NCBI GenBank assembly: GCA_026391355.1
Contig: JAPLDH010000062.1
Coordinates: 1 to 52,713, forward strand
Source of the DNA: Bacteroidota bacterium
Lineage (GTDB): Bacteria > Bacteroidota > Bacteroidia > Bacteroidales > FEN-979
Direction of reading: 5' to 3'
DNA: 52,713 nucleotides
Below are positions 9,762 to 18,259 of the stretch, in pieces (position 1 is the first letter of the stretch; the number at the start of each line of letters is the position of its first letter). Position numbers and translations under genes: made by a program. The notes beneath the pieces were generated by a model. That model did no database searches. It was not told where the DNA came from and saw nothing but the letters and a program-made list of their open reading frames with translations.

Positions 9762-12656
9762 ATGAAGATCCGTTCCGGAATTATCTGGATATGTTTGATC
9801 CTTGTAAAAGGAATTTCTGCACAATATTTTACTACCGGACAGGATCCTGCCTCCATTCACTGGCGGCAGATCAAAACGGAACATTACCGGATCATCTACC
9901 CGGCCTCTTTTGAACAGAAATCACAATATCTTGCCAATATTCTCGATCTTGTTATTAAGGCGGATACACATACGCTGAAATCGAAAGTGCCACGGATCCC
10001 CTTCGTCATTCACCAGCAATCGGCCTATTCAAACGGCATTACGATTTGGGCGCCAAAAAGAATAGAAATCTATCCTTGCCCGCCACAGGACATTTATGAT
10101 GAGGCGTGGTTCGAGCAGCTTGCCATTCATGAATACCGCCATGCCATTCAGACCAGTAAGATGAACCGCGGTTTCACCCGCATATTATCATGGATTTTCG
10201 GAGAACAGGCTACCGGCGCTGTCCTTGGCTTGTTTATTCCTTCCTGGTTCCTTGAAGGCGATGCAGTGGCTGCAGAAACTTCATTATCCCGGTCAGGAAG
10301 AGGAAGAATTGCCAATTTTGAAGGCGTTTTAAGAGCACAGTTACTGGAGAAAGGAAAGTACAGTTATGATAAGGCTGTTCTCGGATCTTACAGGACCTTC
10401 ATCCCTGACCAATATTCACTCGGTTATTTCCTGGTAGCAGAAACCCGCAGAAAATATGGTCCTTCCCTTTGGAACTACACCCTCGATCATGTGGCTATGT
10501 ATCCCTTTATGGTGGTTCCCTTCTCTGATGGCATCAGAAGAATCACGGGACTGTCAAAAGTGAAGCTTTACAAGGAGACCTTAGCCTCCCTCGACAGCGC
10601 CTGGACAAAACAAGAATCCGGAACGCATTTTACAGATATGTTGCGAACAATACCGGATCGCAGGAACTACACCCTATATCAGTTCCCGAACTATATAAAC
10701 GATTCGATGATTGTTGCAGAGAAATACAGCATCGACAAGATCGATCACTTCGTCATCGTGGATAACAAGGGGAAGGAAAAGAAATTATTTACACCTGGAC
10801 TATATCAGCGACAATCGCTTTCAGTCGCAAAAGGCTTGCTGGTTTGGGCCGAATCAGTTCCTGATATCCGGTGGAACAATCGTGATCACTCTGTGATCAG
10901 GATATTCGATATTTTCAAGAAAAATGTCCGGAACCTGACAACCAGGACAAGGTATTTCGCCCCGGCAATCTCCCGTGACGGAACACATGTCGCTGCTGTC
11001 AGGGTGAATCTTCAGAATGAGTCGTTCCTTGAAATACTTGATGTGAAATCAGGAAATGTCCTTAAGTCATTCCCATTTGTGAATGGTGATTTTGCAATAA
11101 CCCCTTCCTGGAATGAACAGGGTTCACAGATCGCACTGAGCTTCCTCACCGGGAAAGGTCGCTGCATCGGGGTAATGGACGCATCCTCCGGAAAGTTCAC
11201 CCAATACTCCTCCTGGCAATTCAATGAAATTACCGGACCTACGCGGTTTTATCGCCAATATCTCCTCTTTACAGGAAACTACTCCGGGATCGAAAACATC
11301 TATGCCCTGGATACCGTTACCAGAAAGATATTTCAGATCACCTCCTCCAGGTTTGGAGCCAGTAATCCGGATGTTGATGAAACGCACGATAAACTGGTAT
11401 ATGCTGATTACTGTTCGGATGGGATGATGATCGCTCAATCCGATATAACACCTGAAAAATGGATACCCCTTGAAAACATCCATGACAATTCTATTAAACT
11501 ATGGAAAACCCTGTCACAGCAGGAAAACATCAACATCCAGGATAGCGTTTGGCTTCGCGGGATCCATAAAATGTATGAAAATCCGATGTTCGATCTGACC
11601 AGGGATAGCATCAGGGGAAAACTGTATGCATCCCGAAAATATTCAAAGATCCTCCATCTCTTCAATATTCACAGTTGGGCTCCGGCAGCATTCGATATCA
11701 ATAACCTGTTATTCGATCCAGGTGTTTCTGTATTCTCCCAGAATCTGCTCAGTACGATGGTTGGTTCTGCCGGATATGCTTACAATGTGAGCGAACAAAC
11801 CGGAAAAGTTTTTGCTGACCTGAGCTACCAGGGACTCTACCCCGTTTTCGATATCAATGCCAGTTATGGTGGAAGATCATCTTATTACATTATCAGGAAT
11901 ACAGGTGAATCAGTGCACTACGGGTGGAATGAACTGGTTTTGACAGGAACCATAAGTATCCCCTGGAACTTTTCACACGGAAAGTTCTATCGTTATTTGA
12001 CACCTTCTGCAGGGACATCAATAACAGATATCATACATACACCAAAAACTCCCGGCTTTTATACGAAGGGGATCATCCAATCAATGAATTACAGGTTTTA
12101 CTTCTTAAATAAAATCCGTTCCGTACCAAAAGATATGTATCCACGCTGGGAACAGATCCTCGATCTCAATTTCAGGAACACCCCTTTCCAGGGAAACTCA
12201 ATGGGTTCAATATCAGGAATTGAAACAAACCTGTTCTTCCCGGGAATACTGAATCATCATAGTTTGTGGTTCTATGGTGGTTTCCAGCACAGGGAATACA
12301 ACCCCAATTCAATCTACCAGTTTGCAGATCTAATCAACTATCCAAGGGGAATAACAGGCCATGCTAATAGTGACATCTACAGTGTTGAAATTAATTACAA
12401 GTTTCCGCTGTTTTACCCGGATTTCAGTGCAGGATCACTGGCTTATTTCAAACGATTCAAATTGAATCTGTTTTATGATTATGCGGAAGGGACATACGAA
12501 AATAGCAGGACGATCTATCGTTCCACCGGTGCAGAACTGACTACTGATCTTCATCTTTTAAGGTTCCTGATCCCCTTTGAATTGGGTGTCCGGAGTATTT
12601 ATTTTCCGGGTAATAAGACCTTCGGGTTCGAGTTTCTTTATTCTGTCAATTACTAA
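9762..12656 (+). CDS. Outer-membrane HExxH metalloprotease-like protein with propeller and barrel regions
   Basis: 964 residues with a signal peptide (MKIRSGIIWICLILVKGISAQ). Residues 123-127 are HEYRH, a HExxH zinc site. About 38 residues later comes WFLEGDAVAAET (Glu165), placed like the third zinc ligand of gluzincin-type peptidases. The middle (about 280-590) is a TolB-like propeller with repeated segments such as FAPAISRDGTHVAAVRV, ITPSWNEQGSQIALSF and SNPDVDETHDKLVYADY. The last 300 residues alternate in beta-barrel fashion and end with an aromatic residue (EFLYSVNY), as outer-membrane proteins do. The likely role is a surface or periplasm-facing protease anchored by its own barrel; the substrate is unknown. 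It has no T9SS domain. Its 3' end faces gatD across a tandem repeat array. Confidence 0.72.
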   Translation: MKIRSGIIWICLILVKGISAQYFTTGQDPASIHWRQIKTEHYRIIYPASFEQKSQYLANILDLVIKADTHTLKSKVPRIPFVIHQQSAYSNGITIWAPKRIEIYPCPPQDIYDEAWFEQLAIHEYRHAIQTSKMNRGFTRILSWIFGEQATGAVLGLFIPSWFLEGDAVAAETSLSRSGRGRIANFEGVLRAQLLEKGKYSYDKAVLGSYRTFIPDQYSLGYFLVAETRRKYGPSLWNYTLDHVAMYPFMVVPFSDGIRRITGLSKVKLYKETLASLDSAWTKQESGTHFTDMLRTIPDRRNYTLYQFPNYINDSMIVAEKYSIDKIDHFVIVDNKGKEKKLFTPGLYQRQSLSVAKGLLVWAESVPDIRWNNRDHSVIRIFDIFKKNVRNLTTRTRYFAPAISRDGTHVAAVRVNLQNESFLEILDVKSGNVLKSFPFVNGDFAITPSWNEQGSQIALSFLTGKGRCIGVMDASSGKFTQYSSWQFNEITGPTRFYRQYLLFTGNYSGIENIYALDTVTRKIFQITSSRFGASNPDVDETHDKLVYADYCSDGMMIAQSDITPEKWIPLENIHDNSIKLWKTLSQQENINIQDSVWLRGIHKMYENPMFDLTRDSIRGKLYASRKYSKILHLFNIHSWAPAAFDINNLLFDPGVSVFSQNLLSTMVGSAGYAYNVSEQTGKVFADLSYQGLYPVFDINASYGGRSSYYIIRNTGESVHYGWNELVLTGTISIPWNFSHGKFYRYLTPSAGTSITDIIHTPKTPGFYTKGIIQSMNYRFYFLNKIRSVPKDMYPRWEQILDLNFRNTPFQGNSMGSISGIETNLFFPGILNHHSLWFYGGFQHREYNPNSIYQFADLINYPRGITGHANSDIYSVEINYKFPLFYPDFSAGSLAYFKRFKLNLFYDYAEGTYENSRTIYRSTGAELTTDLHLLRFLIPFELGVRSIYFPGNKTFGFEFLYSVNY

Positions 12657-12665
12657 ACTTCCCTT

Positions 12666-13012
12666 CCCCTCCCCTAACCCCTCCCCATTCGGGGCGGGGT
12701 AGATAATTCCTGCATTCAATCAGCCCCTCCCCTAACCTCTCCCCATTCGGGGCGGGGAAGATAATTCCTGCATTCAATCAGCCCCTCCCCTTCCCCCTCC
12801 CCATTCGGGGCAGGGAAGATAATTCCTGCATTCAATCAGCCCCTCCCCTAACTCCTCCCCAAAACAGGGAGAGGAAAAAAATTCCTGCATTCAATCAGCC
12901 CCTCCCCTAACCTCTCCCCATTCGGGGCGGGGAAGATAATTCCTGCATTCAATTAGCCCCTCCCCTTCCCCCTCCCCATTCGGGGCGGGGTAGATAATTC
13001 CTGCATTCCTAT
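12666..13012. repeat. Tandem array of six 58-59 bp C/G-rich units
   Basis: Six units start at about 12666, 12724, 12782, 12840, 12899 and 12957. Each has a C-rich block (CCCCTCCCCTAAC or CCCCTTCCCC), then CCCCATTCGGGGCGGGG or a variant, then the spacer AGATAATTCCTGCATTCAAT. The fourth unit is the most divergent (CCCCAAAACAGGGAGAGG). The array fills the gap between the convergent 3' ends of the metalloprotease gene and gatD. The inner CCCC..GGGG can form a hairpin, and the minus strand is G-rich. Confidence 0.9.
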
Positions 13013-13023
13013 ATTCCTGCATT

Positions 13024-14409
13024 TTATTTTCTGAACGACCTGATAAATGCCTCCACTTCCGGCACTCCTCCCTGGTAGATCAGATAACCGTTATAGGGTT
13101 CCCGTGCAGTGATTTCGCTGTTGATCGGGGTTAGCATGATCTCCTTCACTTTTTCCAGATCGGTAGTCTGACCCAATGCCCATCCCAGTTTGATATATGC
13201 AGTTTCGGGAAGCATATTTTCGGCAGGAATTACCCCTTTTGCCATCAGGTCGCGTCCGGTATCATACACAAACATATGCACATAACCCCAAAGTGTCTGA
13301 ACCGTCATATAGATGGCAACGCCCTTTTTCACAGCCCTTTCAATGGCGGGATAGAGTGGTTTATTGACATGCCCCAAACCTGTTCCGATAATGATGATCC
13401 CTTTATACCCATGCTCCACCAGCATATCGATAATATCAGGGTTCATATTGGTATAATAATAGATCATCGTGATCCGCTCCTCAAAAAAGGGCATGACCTT
13501 AACATTCTTATCATTTCTGCGTTTGTTGTATTCCTTCTGGATCGGAAAAACACCTTTACGCGTCACGGTAGCCAATGGCATATCCCCGATGGTACGGAAT
13601 GTTGAACGGTAGGAAGAGTGCATTTTACGTACCCTCGTCCCCCGGTGAAGAAAGCCATATTCGTCGGATGTTGGTCCGAACATACAGATCATTACTTCTG
13701 CAATATCACCATGTGCCGCTGCTGTCGCAGCATGCATGAGGTTTAGCGCTGCATCCGAACTGGGACGATCGGAAGAACGCTGCGATCCGACCAGTACAAT
13801 GGGAATGGGTGAGTTCTGCACCATAAAAGTCAGCGCCGAAGAGGTATAGTGCATCGTATCTGTTCCATGGCCGATCACAATCCCCTGGGTTCCCTTTTCA
13901 ATCTCCTGCCCGATGGCAATGGCCAGCTTTTTATATTGTTCAGGACCCATGTTCTCGCTGAAAACAGCGAAGAGCTTTTCGGTGGTCAGATTACAGATAT
14001 CCGCAAGTTCCGGAACCGCACCGTATAACTCACCGGGAGAGAATGCAGGGATCACTGCTCCCGTGCGGTAATCAAGCCGGGATGCAATGGTACCTCCCGT
14101 CCCAAGCAACTTTACATTGGGTTTATCTGCCGAATATGGAAATTCCTTTTCAGGTATTTTATAGATGGCTTTCTTGTATCCGACTTCGATCATATTGGTG
14201 ATCGTATCAATATCCAGCCCGATATTATACCCGGTAAAAAACTTTATTACAATGTGCCGGTCATCAGTATTTTCAGCACGTGGAAGGATGGTTCCTTCAA
14301 ATTCCCCGCGTGTCGAGTCAACTTTCACCTGTGCCCAAACACGCGCATTGAATTTCTTAAGTAATTCGAGTGCCCTGCCTTTATATCCCTGAAAAATATC
14401 TTCGTTCAT
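13024..14409 (-). CDS. gatD: Glu-tRNA(Gln) amidotransferase subunit D (archaeal type)
   Basis: 461 residues. GatD is the glutaminase subunit of the archaeal-type GatDE transamidase. It releases ammonia from glutamine or asparagine for amidation of Glu-tRNA(Gln). Residues 1-96 form the GatD-specific N-terminal domain that plain L-asparaginases lack. The asparaginase-like domain follows, with GTGGTIAS at 103-110 (catalytic Thr107) and HGTDTM at 181-186 (Thr183, Asp184). The PIVLVGSQRSSDRPSSDAALNL block is also typical. The length matches archaeal GatD (about 430-450). The start lies 15 bases after the gatE stop, so the two genes form an operon. A free type I asparaginase is the alternative; the N-terminal domain and the adjacent gatE argue against it. 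Confidence 0.93.
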   Translation of the reverse strand: MNEDIFQGYKGRALELLKKFNARVWAQVKVDSTRGEFEGTILPRAENTDDRHIVIKFFTGYNIGLDIDTITNMIEVGYKKAIYKIPEKEFPYSADKPNVKLLGTGGTIASRLDYRTGAVIPAFSPGELYGAVPELADICNLTTEKLFAVFSENMGPEQYKKLAIAIGQEIEKGTQGIVIGHGTDTMHYTSSALTFMVQNSPIPIVLVGSQRSSDRPSSDAALNLMHAATAAAHGDIAEVMICMFGPTSDEYGFLHRGTRVRKMHSSYRSTFRTIGDMPLATVTRKGVFPIQKEYNKRRNDKNVKVMPFFEERITMIYYYTNMNPDIIDMLVEHGYKGIIIIGTGLGHVNKPLYPAIERAVKKGVAIYMTVQTLWGYVHMFVYDTGRDLMAKGVIPAENMLPETAYIKLGWALGQTTDLEKVKEIMLTPINSEITAREPYNGYLIYQGGVPEVEAFIRSFRK

Positions 14410-14424
14410 GATTTGATTTCCTGA

Positions 14425-16389
14425 TTAAAAAATAACCTTTTCACTAAGTTCCTTCAGTGAAACATTTCCCAATGCTGATGTGTGAAGGTTCCCCATCACC
14501 CATCTTTTTCCTGCTCCCTCATTCGATGATGTATAAATCTGCTTATATTTGGAAACCAGGAAAGGGATTTCACCCTCGATCTCTTCTTTCGGGATGACTT
14601 TAAAATCCAATGTCACCAGGATCGATTCAAAATCCATCTTTGGGTATTCATATAGTTGTAACAGCATTTTCCTGGCTATACCCAGGTCAAGTTCCCAGGA
14701 AACAACAAATTTTAGCAGATCATAGATCAGATCAAAAGAGAAGTCATTCCCCCTGTGAACCTGACCCTGGATATGCTTTAATGAATGACCCAGCAGGGTA
14801 GACACATACCGTGGGGAAATTCCCAGATCATTGGTAATCCGCTCCATCAGTGGAACGAGGTTGTGCTTTAAAATATAGGTGAAAGTATCCTGGGGAACTT
14901 CCCATTCAATCAACTGCTTCATCCTTCCGGAAATTAAGGGTGGAAGGTTTCCCGCGACCTTCTGAATAGTTGCTTCCTCAATGGGAATGGGAGCTGAATC
15001 GGTATCGGGGTACATACGATCTGCGCCGGGCAATACTCTTTCAAAGATCGTAGTGCCATTCTCGAATGATTTCCTTGTCTCATTCGGAACCTTTTCAAAT
15101 GCAATTTTGCAACGTTCTTCAATAACCTCAAGCGCAGTGGGAATATCTGCTGACGGTCCCCATATGATCAGTTGGGCATCTTTTTCATCCGATTTAAAGC
15201 CTTTCCTGATTTTATCCCAGGTGGTCTCCCCGGCCAGGTCTTCAAACATCTCCGAATGAAGCATATTTGGTTTCTCTATACAGGCAATTACTTTGAGACG
15301 ATCAGTGAGTTCATCGGCAAACATCTTCCCGGGTTGGGTAAAATGTGATAAGATTCCCTGAAATTTCGGGATATTGACGATATACACTTTAAAATCAGGA
15401 ACGTCATGGGGAATCAACGGCGACAGAAATTTATATCCTGAAAGGGAAATCTCCCTGAAATTGATCCTCCATCCTTTGGGATCCTGCACCCTCTCTTTCA
15501 GCAACTCCTTGATATGAAGGAGCGCCCATTGCCGGAACGATTCATTGTGCACAAGTTCCGGCATCCACGAGGTATGCGAAACACCTTTGATCTCAACACG
15601 GGTACCTCCCCTGCAACTGACATTTACATCTGCCCTGGTTGAACCGATACCGGTGCGGACTTTACCACTACTCCTGTTAATGAAACGGATATAGTCAGCA
15701 CCCTCCCTTACTTCATCCGGGTTGACAAAATCAGGATAAGTAACCGTTTCAATCAGCGGCATCCCAAGCCGGTCGGTACGATAGATACGAACATGTCCGA
15801 TATCCGAAACTTCCCTGCATGAATCTTCCTCCACACTGAGTTGGATCAGCCTGACTCTCTTTTTCCTAAGCCAGATCTCGCCTTCAACCCCAATAATTGC
15901 AGTTCGCTGGAACCCGGTCGGAATACTGCCGTCGAGGTATTGTTTCCGCGTAATATGTACTTCCCCTACGATCTTCAGTCTTGACATAAGCGCAATTTCG
16001 AGGGAAATATTGAGCGCTTCCCTGTTCAAGGCAAATGGGGGAGTATCATCAACATCATAGGTACAAGCCGTTTCATTTTTTATACGGTAAATTATTTCCT
16101 TTCTCGTTTTAAACTCCATCAATGCCGTACCGTCATATTCTCCCAGTTCGCTAAGCGTGGGACGCATATGCCGGATCAGTTCAGCATCATATTCATCGGC
16201 TTTCTGGAACAGACCTGCCGGGCAACGGCAGAAGAGTTTCTCTTTCGTCTTGAGTTGTTGATGTACCTCCAGTCCCGACATGAATCCTATACGATCATAA
16301 TCAGCCTGGGTAGCTTGGTTTCGAGGAAGGTATCCGATGGCTTTGCGGGTTTCTGCATAGTTCCGTTCAGGATCAAATCTTTCTTTCAT
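14425..16389 (-). CDS. gatE: Glu-tRNA(Gln) amidotransferase subunit E (archaeal type)
   Basis: 654 residues from the ATG at 16389. GatE is the kinase/transferase subunit that phosphorylates and amidates Glu-tRNA(Gln). Near residue 39 it has GLEVHQQLKTKEKLFCRCP, a hallmark of GatE. The GatB-type catalytic core follows, then an AspRS-like GAD insert (about 330-430). GTTIFERVLPGADRMYPDTD leads into a C-terminal GatB/YqeY-type tRNA-binding tail. The full length and the GAD insert separate it from bacterial GatB (about 475 residues, no GAD). The frame stays open 96 bases upstream, but the start is set at 16389 because a TAATTTTG box at 16417-16424 would place transcription start near 16410. It is divergent from the OstA-like gene. 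Confidence 0.93.
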   Translation of the reverse strand: MKERFDPERNYAETRKAIGYLPRNQATQADYDRIGFMSGLEVHQQLKTKEKLFCRCPAGLFQKADEYDAELIRHMRPTLSELGEYDGTALMEFKTRKEIIYRIKNETACTYDVDDTPPFALNREALNISLEIALMSRLKIVGEVHITRKQYLDGSIPTGFQRTAIIGVEGEIWLRKKRVRLIQLSVEEDSCREVSDIGHVRIYRTDRLGMPLIETVTYPDFVNPDEVREGADYIRFINRSSGKVRTGIGSTRADVNVSCRGGTRVEIKGVSHTSWMPELVHNESFRQWALLHIKELLKERVQDPKGWRINFREISLSGYKFLSPLIPHDVPDFKVYIVNIPKFQGILSHFTQPGKMFADELTDRLKVIACIEKPNMLHSEMFEDLAGETTWDKIRKGFKSDEKDAQLIIWGPSADIPTALEVIEERCKIAFEKVPNETRKSFENGTTIFERVLPGADRMYPDTDSAPIPIEEATIQKVAGNLPPLISGRMKQLIEWEVPQDTFTYILKHNLVPLMERITNDLGISPRYVSTLLGHSLKHIQGQVHRGNDFSFDLIYDLLKFVVSWELDLGIARKMLLQLYEYPKMDFESILVTLDFKVIPKEEIEGEIPFLVSKYKQIYTSSNEGAGKRWVMGNLHTSALGNVSLKELSEKVIF

Positions 16390-16416
16390 TGGGTATTGAT
16401 AGATTTTAAGAGGCCG

Positions 16417-16424
16417 CAAAATTA
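16417..16424 (-). promoter_or_regulatory. Possible -7 box for gatE-gatD
   Basis: On the minus strand these bases read TAATTTTG, matching TAnnTTTG. Transcription would start near 16410, about 20 bases before the chosen gatE ATG. No TTG is present at 19-21 bases, so this is a partial match. Confidence 0.35.
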
Positions 16425-16480
16425 GCTTTTTCCAACACATAAAAATTCGGGCGGTTAATAAAAAAGGAAAACAGAATCCG

Positions 16481-16488
16481 TACATTTG
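16481..16488 (+). promoter_or_regulatory. Possible -7 box for the OstA-like gene
   Basis: TACATTTG matches TAnnTTTG and sits 12 bases before the ATG at 16501. The predicted transcription start near 16495 leaves almost no leader. It shares a 111-base divergent region with the gatE box. A -33 TTG is not evident. Confidence 0.35.
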
Positions 16489-16500
16489 TCAACCATTCCA

Positions 16501-18015
16501 ATGCTGATGAAGGTAATAATCAAATATGTGGTGTTCCTGGTTTGTAATCTCTTTATAACAGCCATTTTCAGCCAGGGAACCACAAAGATCCTCGTTCCGA
16601 ATGCAGACTTCTTAAAATACAATAAGTCGATTGCACCCGATATGCAGCGTTTCATCGGCCATGTGATCATTAAGCACGACAGTACAACCTTATATTGCGA
16701 CAGCGCCTGGCTTAATGAAAATAAAAACTCGGTTATCGCTTATGGCAATGTTCACATCAGGGTAAGTGATACCCTGAACATCTTTGGTGATACCCTGAAG
16801 TATGATGGTAATACCCGTATCGGAAGAATGAAGAGCAATGCCAGACTGGTCGATAACCAAACCATCCTTACTTCGGATACATTGATATATAACAGGCTTA
16901 CGCGGATAGCCTGGTATAACGACTGGGGAAAGATCGTTAACGGCAGAAACGTTCTGGTCAGTAAACATGGATATTATTATACTGACAGGAAGGAATTTTT
17001 TTTTAAGCATAAAGTAGTGCTGATGAATCCCGATTATATTATGCATTCCGATACCCTTATGTACAATACAATTACAGAGATTGCATATTTCGACGGGCCG
17101 TCAAACGTGAAAGGGAAGGAAGACTCGATCTATTGTGAGAACGGGTGGTACAATACCAAAAATGACGTTGCCAGGTTCCGTGAAAAAGCAAAGATATTTC
17201 ATGAAAACCAGGTGCTTACGGGTGACAGCATGTATTATGAACGTCAGACCGGTTACGGACAGGTATTTCATCACGCCATACTGATGGATACTGTCAAAAA
17301 AGTTTTGATGACCGGAAATTATGGTGAAGTTCACCGTAAAAGGGGATTCGCATTCATGACAGACAGCGCGGTAGGAATTATGATCGAAAAGAGGGACTCG
17401 CTTTTTATCCATTCCGATACCCTGAAAGCCACATTTGACACAGGCCAGAACATTAAAAACATCTTTTCCTGGTATAAGGTAAAATTCTTTCGCGACAATC
17501 TCCAGGGAATGTGCGATTCTTTGGTCTATCACGGAAAAGATTCCACGATGATCCTCTATAAAGAGCCGGTGCTGTGGTCGGGGAAAAATCAGCTTACTGC
17601 CGACTCCATTCACATCGTTATCCTGAATGGAGAGGTTGATTCAACTGTTTTTTATAATACGGCATTTATCATATCAAAAGATGATACCAATGCTTTCAAC
17701 CAGGTGAAAGGACGCGATATGATCGCCTACTTCCGTAACAATGAGATTTTTAAAGTCAAGGTGTTGGGTAATGCAGAAACCATTTATTACGTCCGCAAGG
17801 ACGACCGCACCCTGACCGGCATCAACAAATCGGAATCAAGTGATATGCTGATTTTTCTTGAGAAAAATGAAGTCAGATCCATTACCTATATTACAAAACC
17901 GCACGAAATCCTCCATCCGGAAAAAGAAATCTCACCAAACGACCTGAAACTTAAAGACTTTAAATGGCATGAGAACCGACGCCCACAAAAGAAAAGCGAT
18001 ATCTTTATCTGGTAA
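16501..18015 (+). CDS. OstA-like / LptA-type LPS transport protein
   Basis: About 504 residues with a signal peptide (MLMKVIIKYVVFLVCNLFITAIFSQ). The body is built of OstA/LptA-type beta-jellyroll repeats in which short strands alternate with S-D-T-L motifs: STTLYCDSAWLNENKN, SDTLNIFGDTLKYDG, TSDTLIYNRLTR, HSDTLMYNTITEIAYFDG, TGDSMYYERQTG. This is the Bacteroidota OstA_2-type arrangement, expected in the periplasm as part of the LPS bridge that feeds LptD. An lptD gene lies about 3.7 kb downstream and an lptF/G gene at 45 kb. The start could also be the ATG at 16507; an upstream TTG at 16486 is disfavoured because it falls inside the -7 box. Confidence 0.82.
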   Translation: MLMKVIIKYVVFLVCNLFITAIFSQGTTKILVPNADFLKYNKSIAPDMQRFIGHVIIKHDSTTLYCDSAWLNENKNSVIAYGNVHIRVSDTLNIFGDTLKYDGNTRIGRMKSNARLVDNQTILTSDTLIYNRLTRIAWYNDWGKIVNGRNVLVSKHGYYYTDRKEFFFKHKVVLMNPDYIMHSDTLMYNTITEIAYFDGPSNVKGKEDSIYCENGWYNTKNDVARFREKAKIFHENQVLTGDSMYYERQTGYGQVFHHAILMDTVKKVLMTGNYGEVHRKRGFAFMTDSAVGIMIEKRDSLFIHSDTLKATFDTGQNIKNIFSWYKVKFFRDNLQGMCDSLVYHGKDSTMILYKEPVLWSGKNQLTADSIHIVILNGEVDSTVFYNTAFIISKDDTNAFNQVKGRDMIAYFRNNEIFKVKVLGNAETIYYVRKDDRTLTGINKSESSDMLIFLEKNEVRSITYITKPHEILHPEKEISPNDLKLKDFKWHENRRPQKKSDIFIW

Positions 18016-18024
18016 GGTTTCTAA

Positions 18025-18066
18025 CCGATGACTTATGACTAATGACTTACGACTTGCGACTCATGA
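18025..18066. repeat. Degenerate ATGACTTA-type repeats after a stop
   Basis: Imperfect copies of GACTTATGACTAAT-like words begin about 10 bases after the stop of the OstA-like gene. They belong to the same family as the arrays at 31286-31383 and 31776-31846. The rest of the 244-base gap holds the asnA promoter. Confidence 0.5.
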
Positions 18067-18091
18067 TTGCCTAACTTTTCTTTCGATAATT

Positions 18092-18121
18092 TTGGTAGCT
18101 CTGGAAAATATTCTACATTTG
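18092..18121 (+). promoter_or_regulatory. Bacteroidota-type promoter for asnA
   Basis: TTG at 18092-18094 is followed after 19 bases by TACATTTG at 18114-18121, a full match to the Bacteroidota consensus. The start near 18128 leaves a leader of about 130 bases, long enough for post-transcriptional control, though no riboswitch fold was recognised. Confidence 0.65.
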
Positions 18122-18246
18122 TGTGCATTTCATTCGTATGAAAGTTTAACCCCGTTTATTTTCGGCTCAAAACAATCGAAATAGTCAACTAACTATTATA
18201 GAATCATTATTAATATCAAACTGTTAACTAACAATCAAATTCCATT

Positions 18247-18252
18247 AGGAGG
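18247..18252 (+). promoter_or_regulatory. Strong Shine-Dalgarno for asnA
   Basis: AGGAGG lies seven bases before the ATG at 18260. Such a canonical site is unusual in this window, where most genes show only A-rich upstream sequence, and suggests high translation. It also fixes the start codon. Confidence 0.75.
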
Positions 18253-18259
18253 AAACACT

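Noticed and set aside
12666-13012. Possible CRISPR array with 58-bp period
   Set aside because: The whole unit, including the would-be spacer, is conserved between copies.
13024-14409. Plain L-asparaginase
   Set aside because: The 96-residue GatD-type N-terminal domain and the adjacent gatE make the amidotransferase subunit more likely.
14425-16389. Bacterial GatB
   Set aside because: It is about 180 residues longer, has the GAD insert and the GatE-type opening, and no gatA or gatC is present.
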